A stretch of DNA of 64,000 bases from Acidovorax sp. GW101-3H11 (GCF_001633105.1 NZ_LUKZ01000002.1:91586-155585); one strand, 5' to 3'. Positions 16,144-25,816 are shown, numbered from the stretch's first letter. The notes: generated by a model not told the origin, from the letters alone. Program-made: numbers and translations.

Positions 16144-17307
16144 ATGCTGAATTTCGACTTCCACAACCCCACCCACATCGCCTTCGGCCAGGGCCGCATT
16201 GCCGACCTGGCCAAGCTCGTGCCCGCAGCCGCCAAGGTGCTGATCCTGGTGGGCGGCGCCAGCGCCGAGAAGACCGGCACCCTGGCCGAGGTGCGCGCCG
16301 CGCTGGGCGAGCGCCCGCACGCCACCTTCAGCGGCATCGAGCCCAACCCGAGCTTTGAGACCTCCATGAAGGCCGTGGCGCAGATCCGCGAAGGCGGCTT
16401 TGACTTTCTGCTGGCCGTGGGCGGCGGCTCGGTCATCGATGCCGTCAAGTTCATTGCGGCCGCCGTGCGCTTCGAGGGCGATGACCCCTGGGCCATCCTC
16501 GAAAAACATGGCCGCAACATCCAGGACGCCATGCCCTTCGGCGCCGTGCTCACGCTGCCCGCCACGGGGTCGGAGATGAACAATGGCGGCGTCATCACCC
16601 ACCGCGCCAAGGGCGCCAAGCTGGCGTTTGGCAGCCACCACACCTACCCCGTGTTCTCGGTGCTCGACCCCACCAAGACCTACACCCTGCCGCCCCAGCA
16701 GCTGGCCAACGGCGTGGTCGATGCGTTTGTGCACACGGTGGAGCAGTACCTCACCTACCCCGTCAACGCGCCCGTGCAGGACCGCTTTGCCGAAGGCATC
16801 CTGCAGACGCTGATCGAGATCGGCCCGCGCCTGCTGACGGCGCAAGAGCCGGTGTACGACGACCGCGCCAACCTTATGTGGGCCGCCACCATGGCGCTCA
16901 ACGGCCTGATCGGCGCAGGCGTGCCGCAGGACTGGGCCACGCACATGATCGGCCACGAGCTCACAGCGCTGCACGGCATCGACCATGCGCGCACGCTGGC
17001 CATCGTGCTGCCCGCGCTGCTCAACGAACGCCGGGTGGCCAAGCGCGCCAAGCTGCTGCAGTACGGCGAGCGCGTGTGGGGCATCACCACCGGCACCGAC
17101 GACGAACGCATCACCGCCGCCATCGAGCGTACGCGCGACTTCTTTGAAAGCATGGGCATCGCCACGCGCTTGTCGGGCTATGGCCTGGGCGGTGACACCG
17201 TGAACGCCGTGGTGGCGCAGCTCGAAGCGCACGGCATGGTCACACTGGGCGAGCAGCGCGAGATCACACCCGCCGTGAGCCGCCGCATCCTCGAAGCCGC
17301 GCTGTAA
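16144..17307 (+). CDS. yqhD: NADPH-dependent aldehyde reductase, YqhD type (iron-containing ADH family)
   Basis: A 387-residue protein, the same length as E. coli YqhD and collinear with it. It has the family start NFDFHNPTHIAFGQG, the cofactor loop AVGGGSVID (about 92-99), LPATGSEMN, and the metal site DAFVHTVEQY (Asp193, His197). The further metal-site histidines are in GHELTALHGIDHARTLA. YqhD enzymes use zinc or iron and NADPH to reduce short reactive aldehydes such as those from lipid peroxidation. I began at the ATG that matches the YqhD start. It may share a transcript with the hydrolase 120 nt upstream. Confidence 0.9.
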   Translation: MLNFDFHNPTHIAFGQGRIADLAKLVPAAAKVLILVGGASAEKTGTLAEVRAALGERPHATFSGIEPNPSFETSMKAVAQIREGGFDFLLAVGGGSVIDAVKFIAAAVRFEGDDPWAILEKHGRNIQDAMPFGAVLTLPATGSEMNNGGVITHRAKGAKLAFGSHHTYPVFSVLDPTKTYTLPPQQLANGVVDAFVHTVEQYLTYPVNAPVQDRFAEGILQTLIEIGPRLLTAQEPVYDDRANLMWAATMALNGLIGAGVPQDWATHMIGHELTALHGIDHARTLAIVLPALLNERRVAKRAKLLQYGERVWGITTGTDDERITAAIERTRDFFESMGIATRLSGYGLGGDTVNAVVAQLEAHGMVTLGEQREITPAVSRRILEAAL

Positions 17308-17469
17308 CCCGGTGCGGGCAGGGGCGGGGCGGGCATCCGCTCCCGCCTTCCGTTCTGCATTTCGCGCCGCACAGCCGCGTTTCGTCGCAGGGCGCTGGAG
17401 CCTGCAGCGGGCGCTGCCTACAGTGCCGTCAAGCCGCCACCCCGGGCGGCCATTGACGAAAGGCGCACC

Positions 17470-18546
17470 GTGATCCTCATCCTTCTCCTGGCCCTCCGCA
17501 CCACATGGCGGTTTGCCCGTGCCCCGCTGCTGGCAGCCTTGGTCGCGCTGCTGGCCTGGGCCGCCCCCGCATCGGCGCAATACGCCGGGCTGCGCACCCT
17601 GGTGGTCCCGGGCGCCGAGCCCGTGACCGTGGCCTTGTACTACCCCACCCCCGCCGTGGCGCGCACCCAGCCCATGGGCCCGTGGCGGCCCGTGGTCACG
17701 CCGGGCGCGCCGGTGGCCGCAGCGCCGCTCAAGGGCCTGATTCTCATCTCGCACGGCACGGGCGGCCATGAGCTGGGCCACCACAACCTGGCCACGCGCC
17801 TGGCGGCCGATGGCTACCTGGTGGCCGCGCCGCGCCACCCGGGCGACAACTGGGAAGACCGGTCGATGATCACCTCGGGCCGCTACTTCAGCGAACGCCC
17901 GCGCCAGGTGAGCCGCGTGCTGGACGCGTTGCTGGCCCACCCCGAATGGGGCCCCCGCATTCCTGCCGGGCGCATCGGCGCCGTGGGGCACTCGGCTGGC
18001 GGCTACACCGTGCTGGCCCTGGCCGGTGCCCAGGCCGAACCCGCCCGCGCCGCCCAGCATTGCCGCAGCGTGGCGGATGACACGGGCTTCTGCAGCCTGG
18101 GCAAACTTTCCTCGGGCCGGGGCGACAGCAGCCCCTCTGCCCCGCCCGCTACACCGGGTGCTGCACCGGCGGGTGCGCAAGATGGCCCGCTGGTCTCGGT
18201 GGCCGACCCCCGCATCCGCGCCGTGGTGGCCCTCGCGCCCATGGCCGTGGTCTTGACGCCCCAGAGCCTGGCCGCCATCACCGTGCCGGTGAAAGTGATC
18301 ATGGCCGAGCGCGACGTGGTGCTGCAGGGCAAGTACCACGGCCAGCATGTGGCGGCCCATGTGCCCGGGGTGGACGCGAGCACCGTGCCGGGCGCCGGGC
18401 ACTTTGCCTTCATGGCCCAGTCCGTCTGGCCCCTGGTGTCAGACGCAGGCGACGCCGCCGCCAACCCCGAGGGCTTCGACCGCGTGGCCTACCACGCCAC
18501 GCTGGAGAACCAGGTGGCGGAGTTTCTGGGGCGGCAGTGGCGGTGA
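17470..18546 (+). CDS. Secreted dienelactone-hydrolase-like protein
   Basis: A 358-residue protein with a signal peptide (LALRTTWRFARAPLLAALVALLAW...ASAQ, cut likely after the second ASA). It has an alpha/beta hydrolase domain: LILISHGTGGHELGHHNLATRLAADGYLVAAPRHPG, the nucleophile elbow GHSAGGYT, and the late histidine in GAGHFAFMAQ. This matches the predicted dienelactone hydrolase group (COG4188). The GTG at 17470 gives a complete signal sequence. The substrate is unknown. Confidence 0.82.
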   Translation: MILILLLALRTTWRFARAPLLAALVALLAWAAPASAQYAGLRTLVVPGAEPVTVALYYPTPAVARTQPMGPWRPVVTPGAPVAAAPLKGLILISHGTGGHELGHHNLATRLAADGYLVAAPRHPGDNWEDRSMITSGRYFSERPRQVSRVLDALLAHPEWGPRIPAGRIGAVGHSAGGYTVLALAGAQAEPARAAQHCRSVADDTGFCSLGKLSSGRGDSSPSAPPATPGAAPAGAQDGPLVSVADPRIRAVVALAPMAVVLTPQSLAAITVPVKVIMAERDVVLQGKYHGQHVAAHVPGVDASTVPGAGHFAFMAQSVWPLVSDAGDAAANPEGFDRVAYHATLENQVAEFLGRQWR

Positions 18547-18555
18547 GTGCAGCGG

Positions 18556-18622
18556 ATTTTTAAGCAAAAAAGGCCGTCTGCGCGCAATGGGTGTGCCTTT
18601 TAAGCTATAAAAATAGTAGCAA
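18556..18622 (+). repeat. Dispersed ~65-bp repeat, copy C (intergenic)
   Basis: AAAAAAGGCCGTCTGCGCGC is followed after about 12 nt by CCTTTTAAGCTATAAAAATAGTAGC. It lies between the converging hydrolase and molybdopterin oxidoreductase genes and is the clearest intergenic member of the family. Confidence 0.8.
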
Positions 18623-18643
18623 ACTGAGGGCCGCCGCAGCCAC

Positions 18644-20737
18644 TCAGGCAGGGAGCGCCGCCTCGGTGGGGCGGGCCTCCACCTCCACCAGGCAGTCATA
18701 GAACGTGGGCGCCCGCCCCAGGTCGGTCAGCGCCTGGCTGGTCACCTCGTTCACGTTGGTGCCTTCCAGCCCCATCTTGCGCCACCAGATGCCCAGGCCG
18801 TTGACCACACCGGGCCGTGCGCGGCGCGACACGGTGGCGTGGCACAGGTAGCTGCCCCGGTCGTTGAACACGCGCACCACGGCGTCGTTGGCGATGCCAC
18901 GCGCCTCGGCGTCGTCGGGGTGGATCTCCAGTACCGGGCGGCCTTCGATGTTGCGCAGGCTCTGCACATTAACGAAGGTGGAATTTAAGAAGTTGCGCGC
19001 TGGCGGCGAGATCATGGCCAGCGGGTAGCGCGCATCCGTGCCCTGCAGCTCGTAGTTGGGCAGGTGGTCGGGCAGGCCGTCCAGGCCCTGTGCGGCCAGG
19101 CGGGCGCTGTAGAACTCGCATTTGCCAGAAGGGGACGGGAAGTGGCCCTCGGCAAACGGCGCATCGGGAATGGCCAGCGTGGCAAAACCCTGGGTTTCGA
19201 GCAAAGCGTAGTCCACCGCGTCGCCAAACGCCTGGCGGCACAGGGCTTCGTCGCTGTCGGCAAACCCGGGCTCGGTGAAGCCCATGCGCGCCGCCAGGTC
19301 GCGGAATATCTGCGCATTGCTGCGTGCCTGGCCCTGCGGTGCAATGGCCGGGCGGTTGAGCAGCACGTCGGTGTGGCCGTAGCTCAGGTGCACGTCCCAG
19401 TGTTCGAGCTGCGTGGTGGCGGGCAGGATGTAGTCGGCGTAGTCGGCCGTGTCGGTGCGGAAGTGCTCCAGCACCACGGTGAACAAATCTTCGCGCGCAA
19501 AGCCCTGCACCACCTTGCCGGAGTCGGGCGCCACGGCCACGGGGTTGCTGTTGTAGACCACGATGGCCTCGACCTGGGGGCCGAACGCGGGCGAGGCCGC
19601 GCGCAGCAGGTCGTCGCCAATGGTGGACATGTTGATGGTGCGCGGTGTCTTCGCGGGCATCAGTTCGGGCATCTGCAGCACGCCGCGCTGCGCGGGGAAC
19701 TGGCCTGAGCTGGACAGCAGCACGCCGCCCGCGCGGTGGCGCCAGGCGCCCGTGAGCGCGGGCAGGCAGGCCACGGCGCGCACCGCATTGCCGCCGCCGC
19801 GCACGCGCTGCATGCCGTAATTCAGGCGGATGGCGGCGGGCTTCGTGGTGCCGTAGTCCTGGGCGAGCTGGCGGATCTGCTCCACCGGAATGCCGCAGAC
19901 CTCGGCCGCGCGCTCGGGCGGCCACTGCAGGGCGCGTTCGCGCAACTGCTCCCAGCCCAGCGTGTGGCGCGCGATGTAGTCGTGGTCCAGCCAGTCGTGG
20001 GCGATCAGCTCGTGCATCAGTGCCAGCGCCAGCGCGGCGTCGGTGCCGGGGCGCAGGGCAATGTGTTCGTGGCACTTGTCGGCCGTCTCGCTCTTGCGGG
20101 GGTCGATGCACACCAGCTTGGCGCCATTGCGTTTGGCCTGCTGCGCGTAGCGCCAGAAGTGCAGGTTGCTGCCGATGGAGTTGCTGCCCCAGATGACGAT
20201 GAGCTGCGATTCGGCAAAAAACTCCACCTTCATGCCCACCTTGCCGCCCAGGGTCTGGATCAGCGCCTCGGCCCCGGCGGACGCGCAGATGGTGCGGTCG
20301 AGCTGCGATGCGCCCAGCTTGTGGAAGAAGCGCCGGTCCATGCTCTCGCCCTGCACCATGCCCATGGTGCCCGCGTAGCTGTAGGGCAGGATGGCCTCGG
20401 GCGCGCGCGCGGCGATGGTTTGCAGGCGCTGGGCGATGTTGCTCAAGGCTTCGTCCCAGCTGACCGGGGTGAATTGGCCGCTGCCCTTGGGGCCGCTGCG
20501 CTTGAGCGGGGTGAGCACACGCTCGGGGTGGTAGCTGCGCTCGGTGTACTTGCTCACCTTGGCGCACAGCGCGCCGTCGGTGTGGCGGTGGTCGGGGTTG
20601 CCCTGCACGCGGGTGGCCACGCCCTGTTCGTCCACCGTGGTCAGCAGCGCGCAGGTGTCGGGGCAGTCGTGCGGGCAGGCGCCGCGCACCTGAATCGGTG
20701 TGGTTTGAATGGGATTGGCGGCGGAGGGCGTGGACAT
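18644..20737 (-). CDS. Molybdopterin-dependent oxidoreductase (BisC/formate dehydrogenase-like)
   Basis: A 697-residue catalytic subunit of the DMSO reductase superfamily. The N-terminal [4Fe-4S] motif has cysteines 21, 25, 29 and 58 (GACPHDCPDTC...GALCAK). Molybdopterin-binding stretches follow: VIWGSNSIGSNLHFWRYAQQAKRNGAKLVCIDPRKSETA, AIRLNYGMQRVRGGGNAVRAVACLPALTGAW, and the C-terminal pterin domain from PLAMISPPARNF. The residue that would coordinate molybdenum cannot be assigned safely. Electron partners are not beside it. The start chosen is the ATG at 20737. An earlier ATG at 20785 adds a poorly conserved leader. It is divergent from the receptor gene at 20872. Confidence 0.87.
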   Translation of the reverse strand: MSTPSAANPIQTTPIQVRGACPHDCPDTCALLTTVDEQGVATRVQGNPDHRHTDGALCAKVSKYTERSYHPERVLTPLKRSGPKGSGQFTPVSWDEALSNIAQRLQTIAARAPEAILPYSYAGTMGMVQGESMDRRFFHKLGASQLDRTICASAGAEALIQTLGGKVGMKVEFFAESQLIVIWGSNSIGSNLHFWRYAQQAKRNGAKLVCIDPRKSETADKCHEHIALRPGTDAALALALMHELIAHDWLDHDYIARHTLGWEQLRERALQWPPERAAEVCGIPVEQIRQLAQDYGTTKPAAIRLNYGMQRVRGGGNAVRAVACLPALTGAWRHRAGGVLLSSSGQFPAQRGVLQMPELMPAKTPRTINMSTIGDDLLRAASPAFGPQVEAIVVYNSNPVAVAPDSGKVVQGFAREDLFTVVLEHFRTDTADYADYILPATTQLEHWDVHLSYGHTDVLLNRPAIAPQGQARSNAQIFRDLAARMGFTEPGFADSDEALCRQAFGDAVDYALLETQGFATLAIPDAPFAEGHFPSPSGKCEFYSARLAAQGLDGLPDHLPNYELQGTDARYPLAMISPPARNFLNSTFVNVQSLRNIEGRPVLEIHPDDAEARGIANDAVVRVFNDRGSYLCHATVSRRARPGVVNGLGIWWRKMGLEGTNVNEVTSQALTDLGRAPTFYDCLVEVEARPTEAALPA

Positions 20738-20871
20738 ATGCGGGCTGATCGTTAAACTGCCATCGGGGTTGGAACCGGCGTGCATACCCTTGCGGCTGGG
20801 CCAAGGAGGCTGCCTACCGGCAGCGCAGAGGGATCGCCCTCGATTCACAGCAGAGAGAGCAGGATTTCACC

Positions 20872-22020
20872 ATGAAGCAAATGGCACTGGGGCGCAGACA
20901 GTTTTCCGTGGGCCTGGGGGCGGCTGCGCTGGGGGGCTTCCACCTGGCCCGGGCGCAAAGTGAGGGCCGCATCGTGCTGGGCCAGTCGGCGGCCTTCACC
21001 GGCCCGGCCGCCCAACTGGGCGTGCAGTTCAACCAGGGTGCCAAACTGTTTTTTGACCAGCTCAACGCCCAGGGTGGCGTGGGCAAGCGCATGGTCGAGA
21101 TCCGCACGCTGGACGATGGCTACGAGCCCGACCGCTGCGCCGAGAACACCAGGAAGCTGATCGCCGACGAGGTGTTTGCGCTGTTTGGCTACATCGGCAC
21201 CCCCACCAGCCTGGCGGCCATGCCGCTGTTCAACCAGGCCAAGGTGCCGTTTTTTGGCCCCTTCACCGGCGCCGAGGCGCTGCGCCAGCCGTTCAACCGG
21301 CTCATCTTCCATGTGCGGGCGTCTTACTACGACGAAACCGCGCTCATCGTGCGCCAGCTCACCAACCTGGGGCTCAAGAAGATCGCGGTGTTCTACCAGA
21401 ACGATGCCTACGGCAAGGCCGGGCTGGACGGGGTGACCAAGGCGCTTACCGAACTCAAGCTCGCCCCCGTGGCCACGGCCACGGTGGAGCGCAACTCGGT
21501 GGACGTGAAGGCGGCCGTGGACAAGCTCGTGCCCGCCATGCCCGACGCCATCGTGCAGATCACGGCCTATGCCTCGGCCGCCGCGTTTGTGCGGGCGGCG
21601 CGCAAGGCGGGGTTTGGTGGCACGTTCTACAACGTGTCGTTTGTGGGCACGCAGGCGCTGGCCGACGAGCTGGGCAAAGACGGCGCCGGTGTGGTGGTGT
21701 CGCAGGTCGTGCCTTCGCCCTACCAGCCTTCGCGCCAGATCACGCGCGAGTTTCTGGAGGCCATCAAGAAGGGGGGCGACAAGGTGCAGGCCAACTACTC
21801 CAGCATGGAAGGCTATGTGGCTGCCCGGGTGTTCACCGAGGGCCTGCGCCAGGCCCAGGCCAGCGGCAAGATCACGCGCGAGAGCTTCATCACCGGCACC
21901 GAGTCCATCGGCAGCCAGGTGATCTCGGGCTTTCCGGTGTCGTTCAGCGCCACCAGCCACGCGGCGTCGAAGTTTGTCGAGATGTCGATGCTGACAGGGG
22001 ATGGCCGGGTGCGGACGTAG
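20872..22020 (+). CDS. ABC transporter substrate-binding protein, branched-chain amino acid type
   Basis: A 382-residue periplasmic receptor. The N-terminal leader holds a twin-arginine-like RRQ motif (MKQMALGRRQFSVGLGAAALGGFHLARA), so export by Tat is possible. The mature part is of the LivJ/urea-receptor type: GRIVLGQSAAFTGPAAQLGVQFNQGAKLFFDQLNAQGGV and LFGYIGTPTSLAAMPLFNQAKVPFFGP. The usual permease and ATPase genes are missing here, so it is probably an orphan receptor that serves a distant transporter. The GGAG-like ribosome site is weak. Confidence 0.88.
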   Translation: MKQMALGRRQFSVGLGAAALGGFHLARAQSEGRIVLGQSAAFTGPAAQLGVQFNQGAKLFFDQLNAQGGVGKRMVEIRTLDDGYEPDRCAENTRKLIADEVFALFGYIGTPTSLAAMPLFNQAKVPFFGPFTGAEALRQPFNRLIFHVRASYYDETALIVRQLTNLGLKKIAVFYQNDAYGKAGLDGVTKALTELKLAPVATATVERNSVDVKAAVDKLVPAMPDAIVQITAYASAAAFVRAARKAGFGGTFYNVSFVGTQALADELGKDGAGVVVSQVVPSPYQPSRQITREFLEAIKKGGDKVQANYSSMEGYVAARVFTEGLRQAQASGKITRESFITGTESIGSQVISGFPVSFSATSHAASKFVEMSMLTGDGRVRT

Positions 22021-22097
22021 CCCCCTGAGCCGCTTCGCGTCTTCCCCCTCAGGGGGACGCCACCGGTGGCCTGGCAAAGCCAGTTCCACGGTGGCAC
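22021..22097 (-). repeat. GC-rich ~78-bp intergenic repeat, copy 1
   Basis: The segment runs from CCCCCTGAGCCGCTTCGCGT through a C-run/G-run palindrome to TTTGCCAGGCC-type sequence read on the minus strand. Its reverse complement matches the copy at 54637-54714 at nearly every base. It starts right at the receptor gene's stop, in a 149-nt gap between converging genes, and may work as a two-way terminator. Confidence 0.7.
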
Positions 22098-22169
22098 GGG
22101 TCTGCATCGCGCCCAGCGCAACCCTCGCGCGCCTTGCGTTGGCCTGACCTGCTAGACGCTGGCCGCGAG

Positions 22170-23330
22170 TCAGCCGAACGACTTGGTGCGCGCCAGCCCC
22201 TGCATGAACGCCTCGCAGCGCGCGAGCTGCTCCAGGCTCACATACTCATCCGGCTGGTGCGCCTGCTGGATGCTGCCGGGGCCACACACCACGGTGGAGA
22301 TGCCCGCATTCTTGAACAGCCCCGCTTCGGTGCCAAAGGCCACCAGCGTGGTGCTCTTTTCGCCCGACAGTTCTTGCGCCAGGCGCGTCACGGGGTCGTC
22401 CTTGCTGCCCAGAAAACTCGGGATTTCGCAGATGGTCTCGAACGCGAAGCCTGCGGCAGGCGCCACCTTCTTCATGGCGGGTTCCAGCGATTTGGCGTAG
22501 GCCACCACTTCGGCCTGCATCTGCGCGGCGTTGGCCGTGGGCAGGTCGCGGAACTCGTAGCGGAACTCGGCGTCGCGCGGCACCACGTTGTCGGCAATGC
22601 CACCGTGGAACTGGCCCACGCTGCTGGTCGAGAACGGCACGTCAAAGCCCTCGAAGCGGGGCTCGTTCTTCTCAAAGCCTTCCGCCATGTCGCGCACCCG
22701 GCCCACCACGCGGGCAGCCATCTCGATGGCGTTGACCGAATGGGGCGTGAGGGAGGAATGCGCCTCCTTGCCGCGCACGCAGCACTTGTAGCGGTACACG
22801 CCCTTGTGCGCGATGGCGGGGACCATGCTGGTGGGCTCGCCCACGATGCAGGCCAGGGGCTTGATATTGGCGTCGCGCAGGTCGGCGATGAGTTCCTTCA
22901 CGCCAAAGCAGCCAATCTCTTCCTCGTAGCTGAACGCCAGGTGGATGGCGAAAGGCGCATCGCTGTGCAGGAACTGCTCGGCGTGCGAGACGGCAATGCC
23001 GATGAACGCCTTCATGTCGGCGCTCCCGCGCCCGTACAGATTGCCGTCTTTCACCAGCGCGCTCAGCGGGTCCATGGTCCAGTCCTGCCCGTCCCACGGC
23101 ACCGTGTCGGTGTGGCCCGAGAGGATGATGCCCGCTGGCTTGCCCTCGCCCAGCGTGGCGAACAGGTTGGCCTTGGTCTTGTCCTCGTTGAAGGTGAGGC
23201 GGCTTTTCACGCCCAGCTTGGCGAGGTGGTCGCGGATGAAATGGATCAGCTCCAGGTTGGAGTGGTGGCTGACGGTGTTCATGCGCACCAGGGTTTGCGC
23301 AAGTTCGAGGGCGTGCGGGGAGAGTGTCAT
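22170..23330 (-). CDS. argE: Acetylornithine deacetylase (ArgE), M20 family
   Basis: A 386-residue M20 metallopeptidase. Zinc ligands and motifs appear in order: LSGHTDTVPWDGQDW (His, Asp), GRGSADMKAFI (bridging Asp), YEEEIGCFG (Glu pair), and IVGEPTSMVPAIAHKGV. The terminal histidine is in STVVCGPGSIQQAHQPDEYV. This order and length match acetylornithine deacetylase, which makes ornithine in arginine synthesis. It is divergent from the second M20 gene. I started at MTLSPHALEL, since the longer reading adds 24 residues without family support. Confidence 0.86.
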   Translation of the reverse strand: MTLSPHALELAQTLVRMNTVSHHSNLELIHFIRDHLAKLGVKSRLTFNEDKTKANLFATLGEGKPAGIILSGHTDTVPWDGQDWTMDPLSALVKDGNLYGRGSADMKAFIGIAVSHAEQFLHSDAPFAIHLAFSYEEEIGCFGVKELIADLRDANIKPLACIVGEPTSMVPAIAHKGVYRYKCCVRGKEAHSSLTPHSVNAIEMAARVVGRVRDMAEGFEKNEPRFEGFDVPFSTSSVGQFHGGIADNVVPRDAEFRYEFRDLPTANAAQMQAEVVAYAKSLEPAMKKVAPAAGFAFETICEIPSFLGSKDDPVTRLAQELSGEKSTTLVAFGTEAGLFKNAGISTVVCGPGSIQQAHQPDEYVSLEQLARCEAFMQGLARTKSFG

Positions 23331-23407
23331 GTTGCAGTGCAAATAAACCCGGAGTGGCGCAAGGGACGGCCTGCGGGCTAGACTGTGAGATCGTAAGGAC
23401 ACATATC

Positions 23408-24619
23408 ATGAACGTTATTGACTCCATCGTCACCCAGGCGGCCAGTATTGCAGCGGTGCGCCGGGACATTCACGCCCACCCCGAGTTGTGCTTTGAAGAG
23501 GTGCGCACCGCCGATGTGGTGGCGGGCAAGCTCACCGAATGGGGCATTCCCATCCACCGCGGCATGGGCACCACGGGGGTGGTGGGCATCGTGAAGGGGC
23601 GCGATGGGGGCGCCAGTGGCCGTGCGATTGGCCTGCGCGCCGACATCGACGCGTTGCCCATGCAGGAGTTCAACACCTTCGCCCACGCCAGCAAACACCA
23701 GGGCAAGATGCACGCCTGCGGCCATGACGGCCATGTGGCCATGCTGCTGGCCGCAGCGCAGCACTTTGCCAAGCACCGCAACTTCGACGGCACCGTGTAC
23801 CTGATCTTCCAGCCCGCCGAAGAAGGCGGTGGCGGTGCGCGCGAGATGATCAAGGACGGCCTGTTCGAGCAATTCCCCATGGAGGCCGTGTACGGCATGC
23901 ACAACTGGCCCGGCATGCCCGTGGGCCAGTTTGCCGTGAGCCCCGGCCCGGTGATGGCGTCGAGCAACGAGTTCAAGATCACCATCCGGGGCAAGGGCAG
24001 CCATGCCGCGCTGCCGCACAACGGCATCGACCCCGTGCCGATTGCCTGCCAGATGGTGCAGGCCTTCCAGACCATCATCACCCGCAACAAGAAGCCGGTG
24101 GATGCGGGCGTGATCTCGGTCACCATGATCCACGCGGGCGAGGCGACCAACGTGGTGCCCGACAGCTGCGAGCTGCAGGGCACGGTGCGCACCTTCACGC
24201 TGGAGGTGCTCGACCTGATTGAAAAGCGCATGCAGCAGATTGCCGAGCACACTTGTGCCGCGCATGACGCCGTGTGCGAATTCGAGTTCGTGCGCAACTA
24301 CCCGCCCACCGTTAACTCCGCCCCCGAGGCCGAGTTTGCGCGCGCGGTCATGGCCAGCATCGTGGGCGAATCCAACGTGCTGGCGCAGGAGCCCACCATG
24401 GGCGCCGAAGACTTCGCCTTCATGCTGCAGGCCAAGCCAGGCGCCTACTGTTTCATTGCCAACGGCGACGGCGCCCACCGCGAGATGGGCCATGGCGGCG
24501 GCCCCTGCACGCTGCACAACCCCAGCTACGACTTCAACGACGACCTGATCCCGCTGGGCGCGACCTACTGGGTCAAGCTGGCCGAAGCCTGGCTGGCCCA
24601 GCCCGCCAAGGCGGCCTGA
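23408..24619 (+). CDS. M20 aminoacylase/hippurate hydrolase-like amidohydrolase
   Basis: A 403-residue M20D protein. The metal site is spread over MHACGHDGHVAMLL, FQPAEEGGGGAREMI and YGMHNWPGMPVG, and the last histidine is in GGGPCTLHNPSYDFND. This matches N-acyl-L-amino-acid amidohydrolases such as HipO, which split hippurate or acylated amino acids. The start is the ATG before NVIDSIVTQAASIAAVRRDIHAHPELCFEE. A strong terminator follows at 24649. Together with argE and the M14 enzyme it forms a small peptide/amide-hydrolysis neighbourhood. Confidence 0.88.
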   Translation: MNVIDSIVTQAASIAAVRRDIHAHPELCFEEVRTADVVAGKLTEWGIPIHRGMGTTGVVGIVKGRDGGASGRAIGLRADIDALPMQEFNTFAHASKHQGKMHACGHDGHVAMLLAAAQHFAKHRNFDGTVYLIFQPAEEGGGGAREMIKDGLFEQFPMEAVYGMHNWPGMPVGQFAVSPGPVMASSNEFKITIRGKGSHAALPHNGIDPVPIACQMVQAFQTIITRNKKPVDAGVISVTMIHAGEATNVVPDSCELQGTVRTFTLEVLDLIEKRMQQIAEHTCAAHDAVCEFEFVRNYPPTVNSAPEAEFARAVMASIVGESNVLAQEPTMGAEDFAFMLQAKPGAYCFIANGDGAHREMGHGGGPCTLHNPSYDFNDDLIPLGATYWVKLAEAWLAQPAKAA

Positions 24620-24648
24620 TACCCGTCGAAATCCATCGAGCCTCTCCA

Positions 24649-24686
24649 CCCGGGCGCACGCAGCGCGCGTGCCCGGGTTTTCTTTG
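24649..24686 (+). terminator. Rho-independent terminator after the M20 amidohydrolase
   Basis: A GC-rich hairpin (CCCGGGCGCACGC ... GCGTGCCCGGG) with a short loop is followed by TTTTCTTT. It sits 30 nt after the stop codon and separates the M20 gene from the M14 gene. Confidence 0.8.
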
Positions 24687-24718
24687 CCTTCCCCCACTGA
24701 TCCCTGAAAGCCACGTCC

Positions 24719-25816
24719 ATGATCGGAATCGTTGAAGCCTTCTCGCCCAGCTACGCCCAGGCGCGCAAGAAGTTTCTGGAGGCCGCCGCAGCCGCCGGCC
24801 TGCCCATCGAATCGCACGCCCATCCGCTCAAGGGCCGGGACGGTGAAGACCTGGCGATGGACGTGGTGCGCGACGGCCCGGCGGATGCCAAAAAGCTGCT
24901 CGTCGTGAGCAGCGCCTGCCATGGCGCCGAAGGCTACTGCGGCAGCGGCGTGCAGGTGTTTGCACTGCACGACCAGGAGTGGCGCGACAAGGCGCATGCG
25001 GCGGGTGTGGCCACGCTTTATATCCATGCGCTCAACCCCTACGGCTTCTCGCATGTGCGCCGCTTCACGCACGAGAACGTGGACCTGAACCGCAACTTCC
25101 AGGACTTCAGCCAACCCCTGCCCGTGAACACTGCCTACCGCGAGGTGCAGCCCCTGCTGCTGCCCGAGCAGTGGCCACCCGGCCCCGACAACCTGGCCGC
25201 TGTGCAGCAGTACATCGACACCAAGGGCGAGGCCGCGTGGCAGGCCGCCATCTCGCAGGGCCAGCACGAGTTTCCGCAGGGCATCTTCTTTGGTGGCACC
25301 GAGCCCACCTGGAGCAACCGCACGCTGCGCCAGGTGCTGCGCCAGCACGGCGCGGGCGCATCGCACGTGGCCTGGATCGACCTGCACACGGGCCTGGGCC
25401 CGAGCGGCCATGGCGAGCGCATCTATGCCGGCAAGGACGACGCCGTGGCCGTGGCCCGTGCGCGCACCTGGTGGGACGGCGGCGGCGCCACGCCCGTCAC
25501 GTCGATCTATGACGGCTCGTCCACCTCGGCCTTCCTCACCGGGCTGATGTGGACCGCCATCTACGACGAATGCCCCCATGCCGAATACACCGGCATTGCC
25601 ATGGAATACGGCACCGTGCCCGTGCTCGACGTGATGAACGCCATCCGCGCCGAGCAGTGGCTCAACCTGCACCCCGGCGCACCCGCCGAGCAGCATGCAC
25701 AGATCAAGGCCCAGATGCTCGCCGCCTTCTACACCGACACCGATGTGTGGAAGGGCCAGATCGTGAGCCAGGCCCGGCAGTCGATGTTCCAGGCGGTGGA
25801 TGGCCTGGCTGGTTGA
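24719..25816 (+). CDS. M14 family metallopeptidase (DUF2817)
   Basis: A 365-residue soluble zinc carboxypeptidase-like protein. The zinc motif HGAE lies in SSACHGAEGYCGSG, the substrate-side VDLNRNFQDFS follows, and the third ligand is likely the His of AWIDLHTGLGPSGHGE. This arrangement matches the DUF2817/M14 subgroup of uncharacterised peptidases. No signal peptide is visible, so it acts in the cytosol. A terminator just upstream suggests its own promoter. Confidence 0.85.
   Translation: MIGIVEAFSPSYAQARKKFLEAAAAAGLPIESHAHPLKGRDGEDLAMDVVRDGPADAKKLLVVSSACHGAEGYCGSGVQVFALHDQEWRDKAHAAGVATLYIHALNPYGFSHVRRFTHENVDLNRNFQDFSQPLPVNTAYREVQPLLLPEQWPPGPDNLAAVQQYIDTKGEAAWQAAISQGQHEFPQGIFFGGTEPTWSNRTLRQVLRQHGAGASHVAWIDLHTGLGPSGHGERIYAGKDDAVAVARARTWWDGGGATPVTSIYDGSSTSAFLTGLMWTAIYDECPHAEYTGIAMEYGTVPVLDVMNAIRAEQWLNLHPGAPAEQHAQIKAQMLAAFYTDTDVWKGQIVSQARQSMFQAVDGLAG

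Noticed and set aside
15853..18402. 849-codon minus-strand frame opposite yqhD and the hydrolase
   Set aside because: Low-complexity His/Gly/Arg sequence antisense to two well-supported genes.
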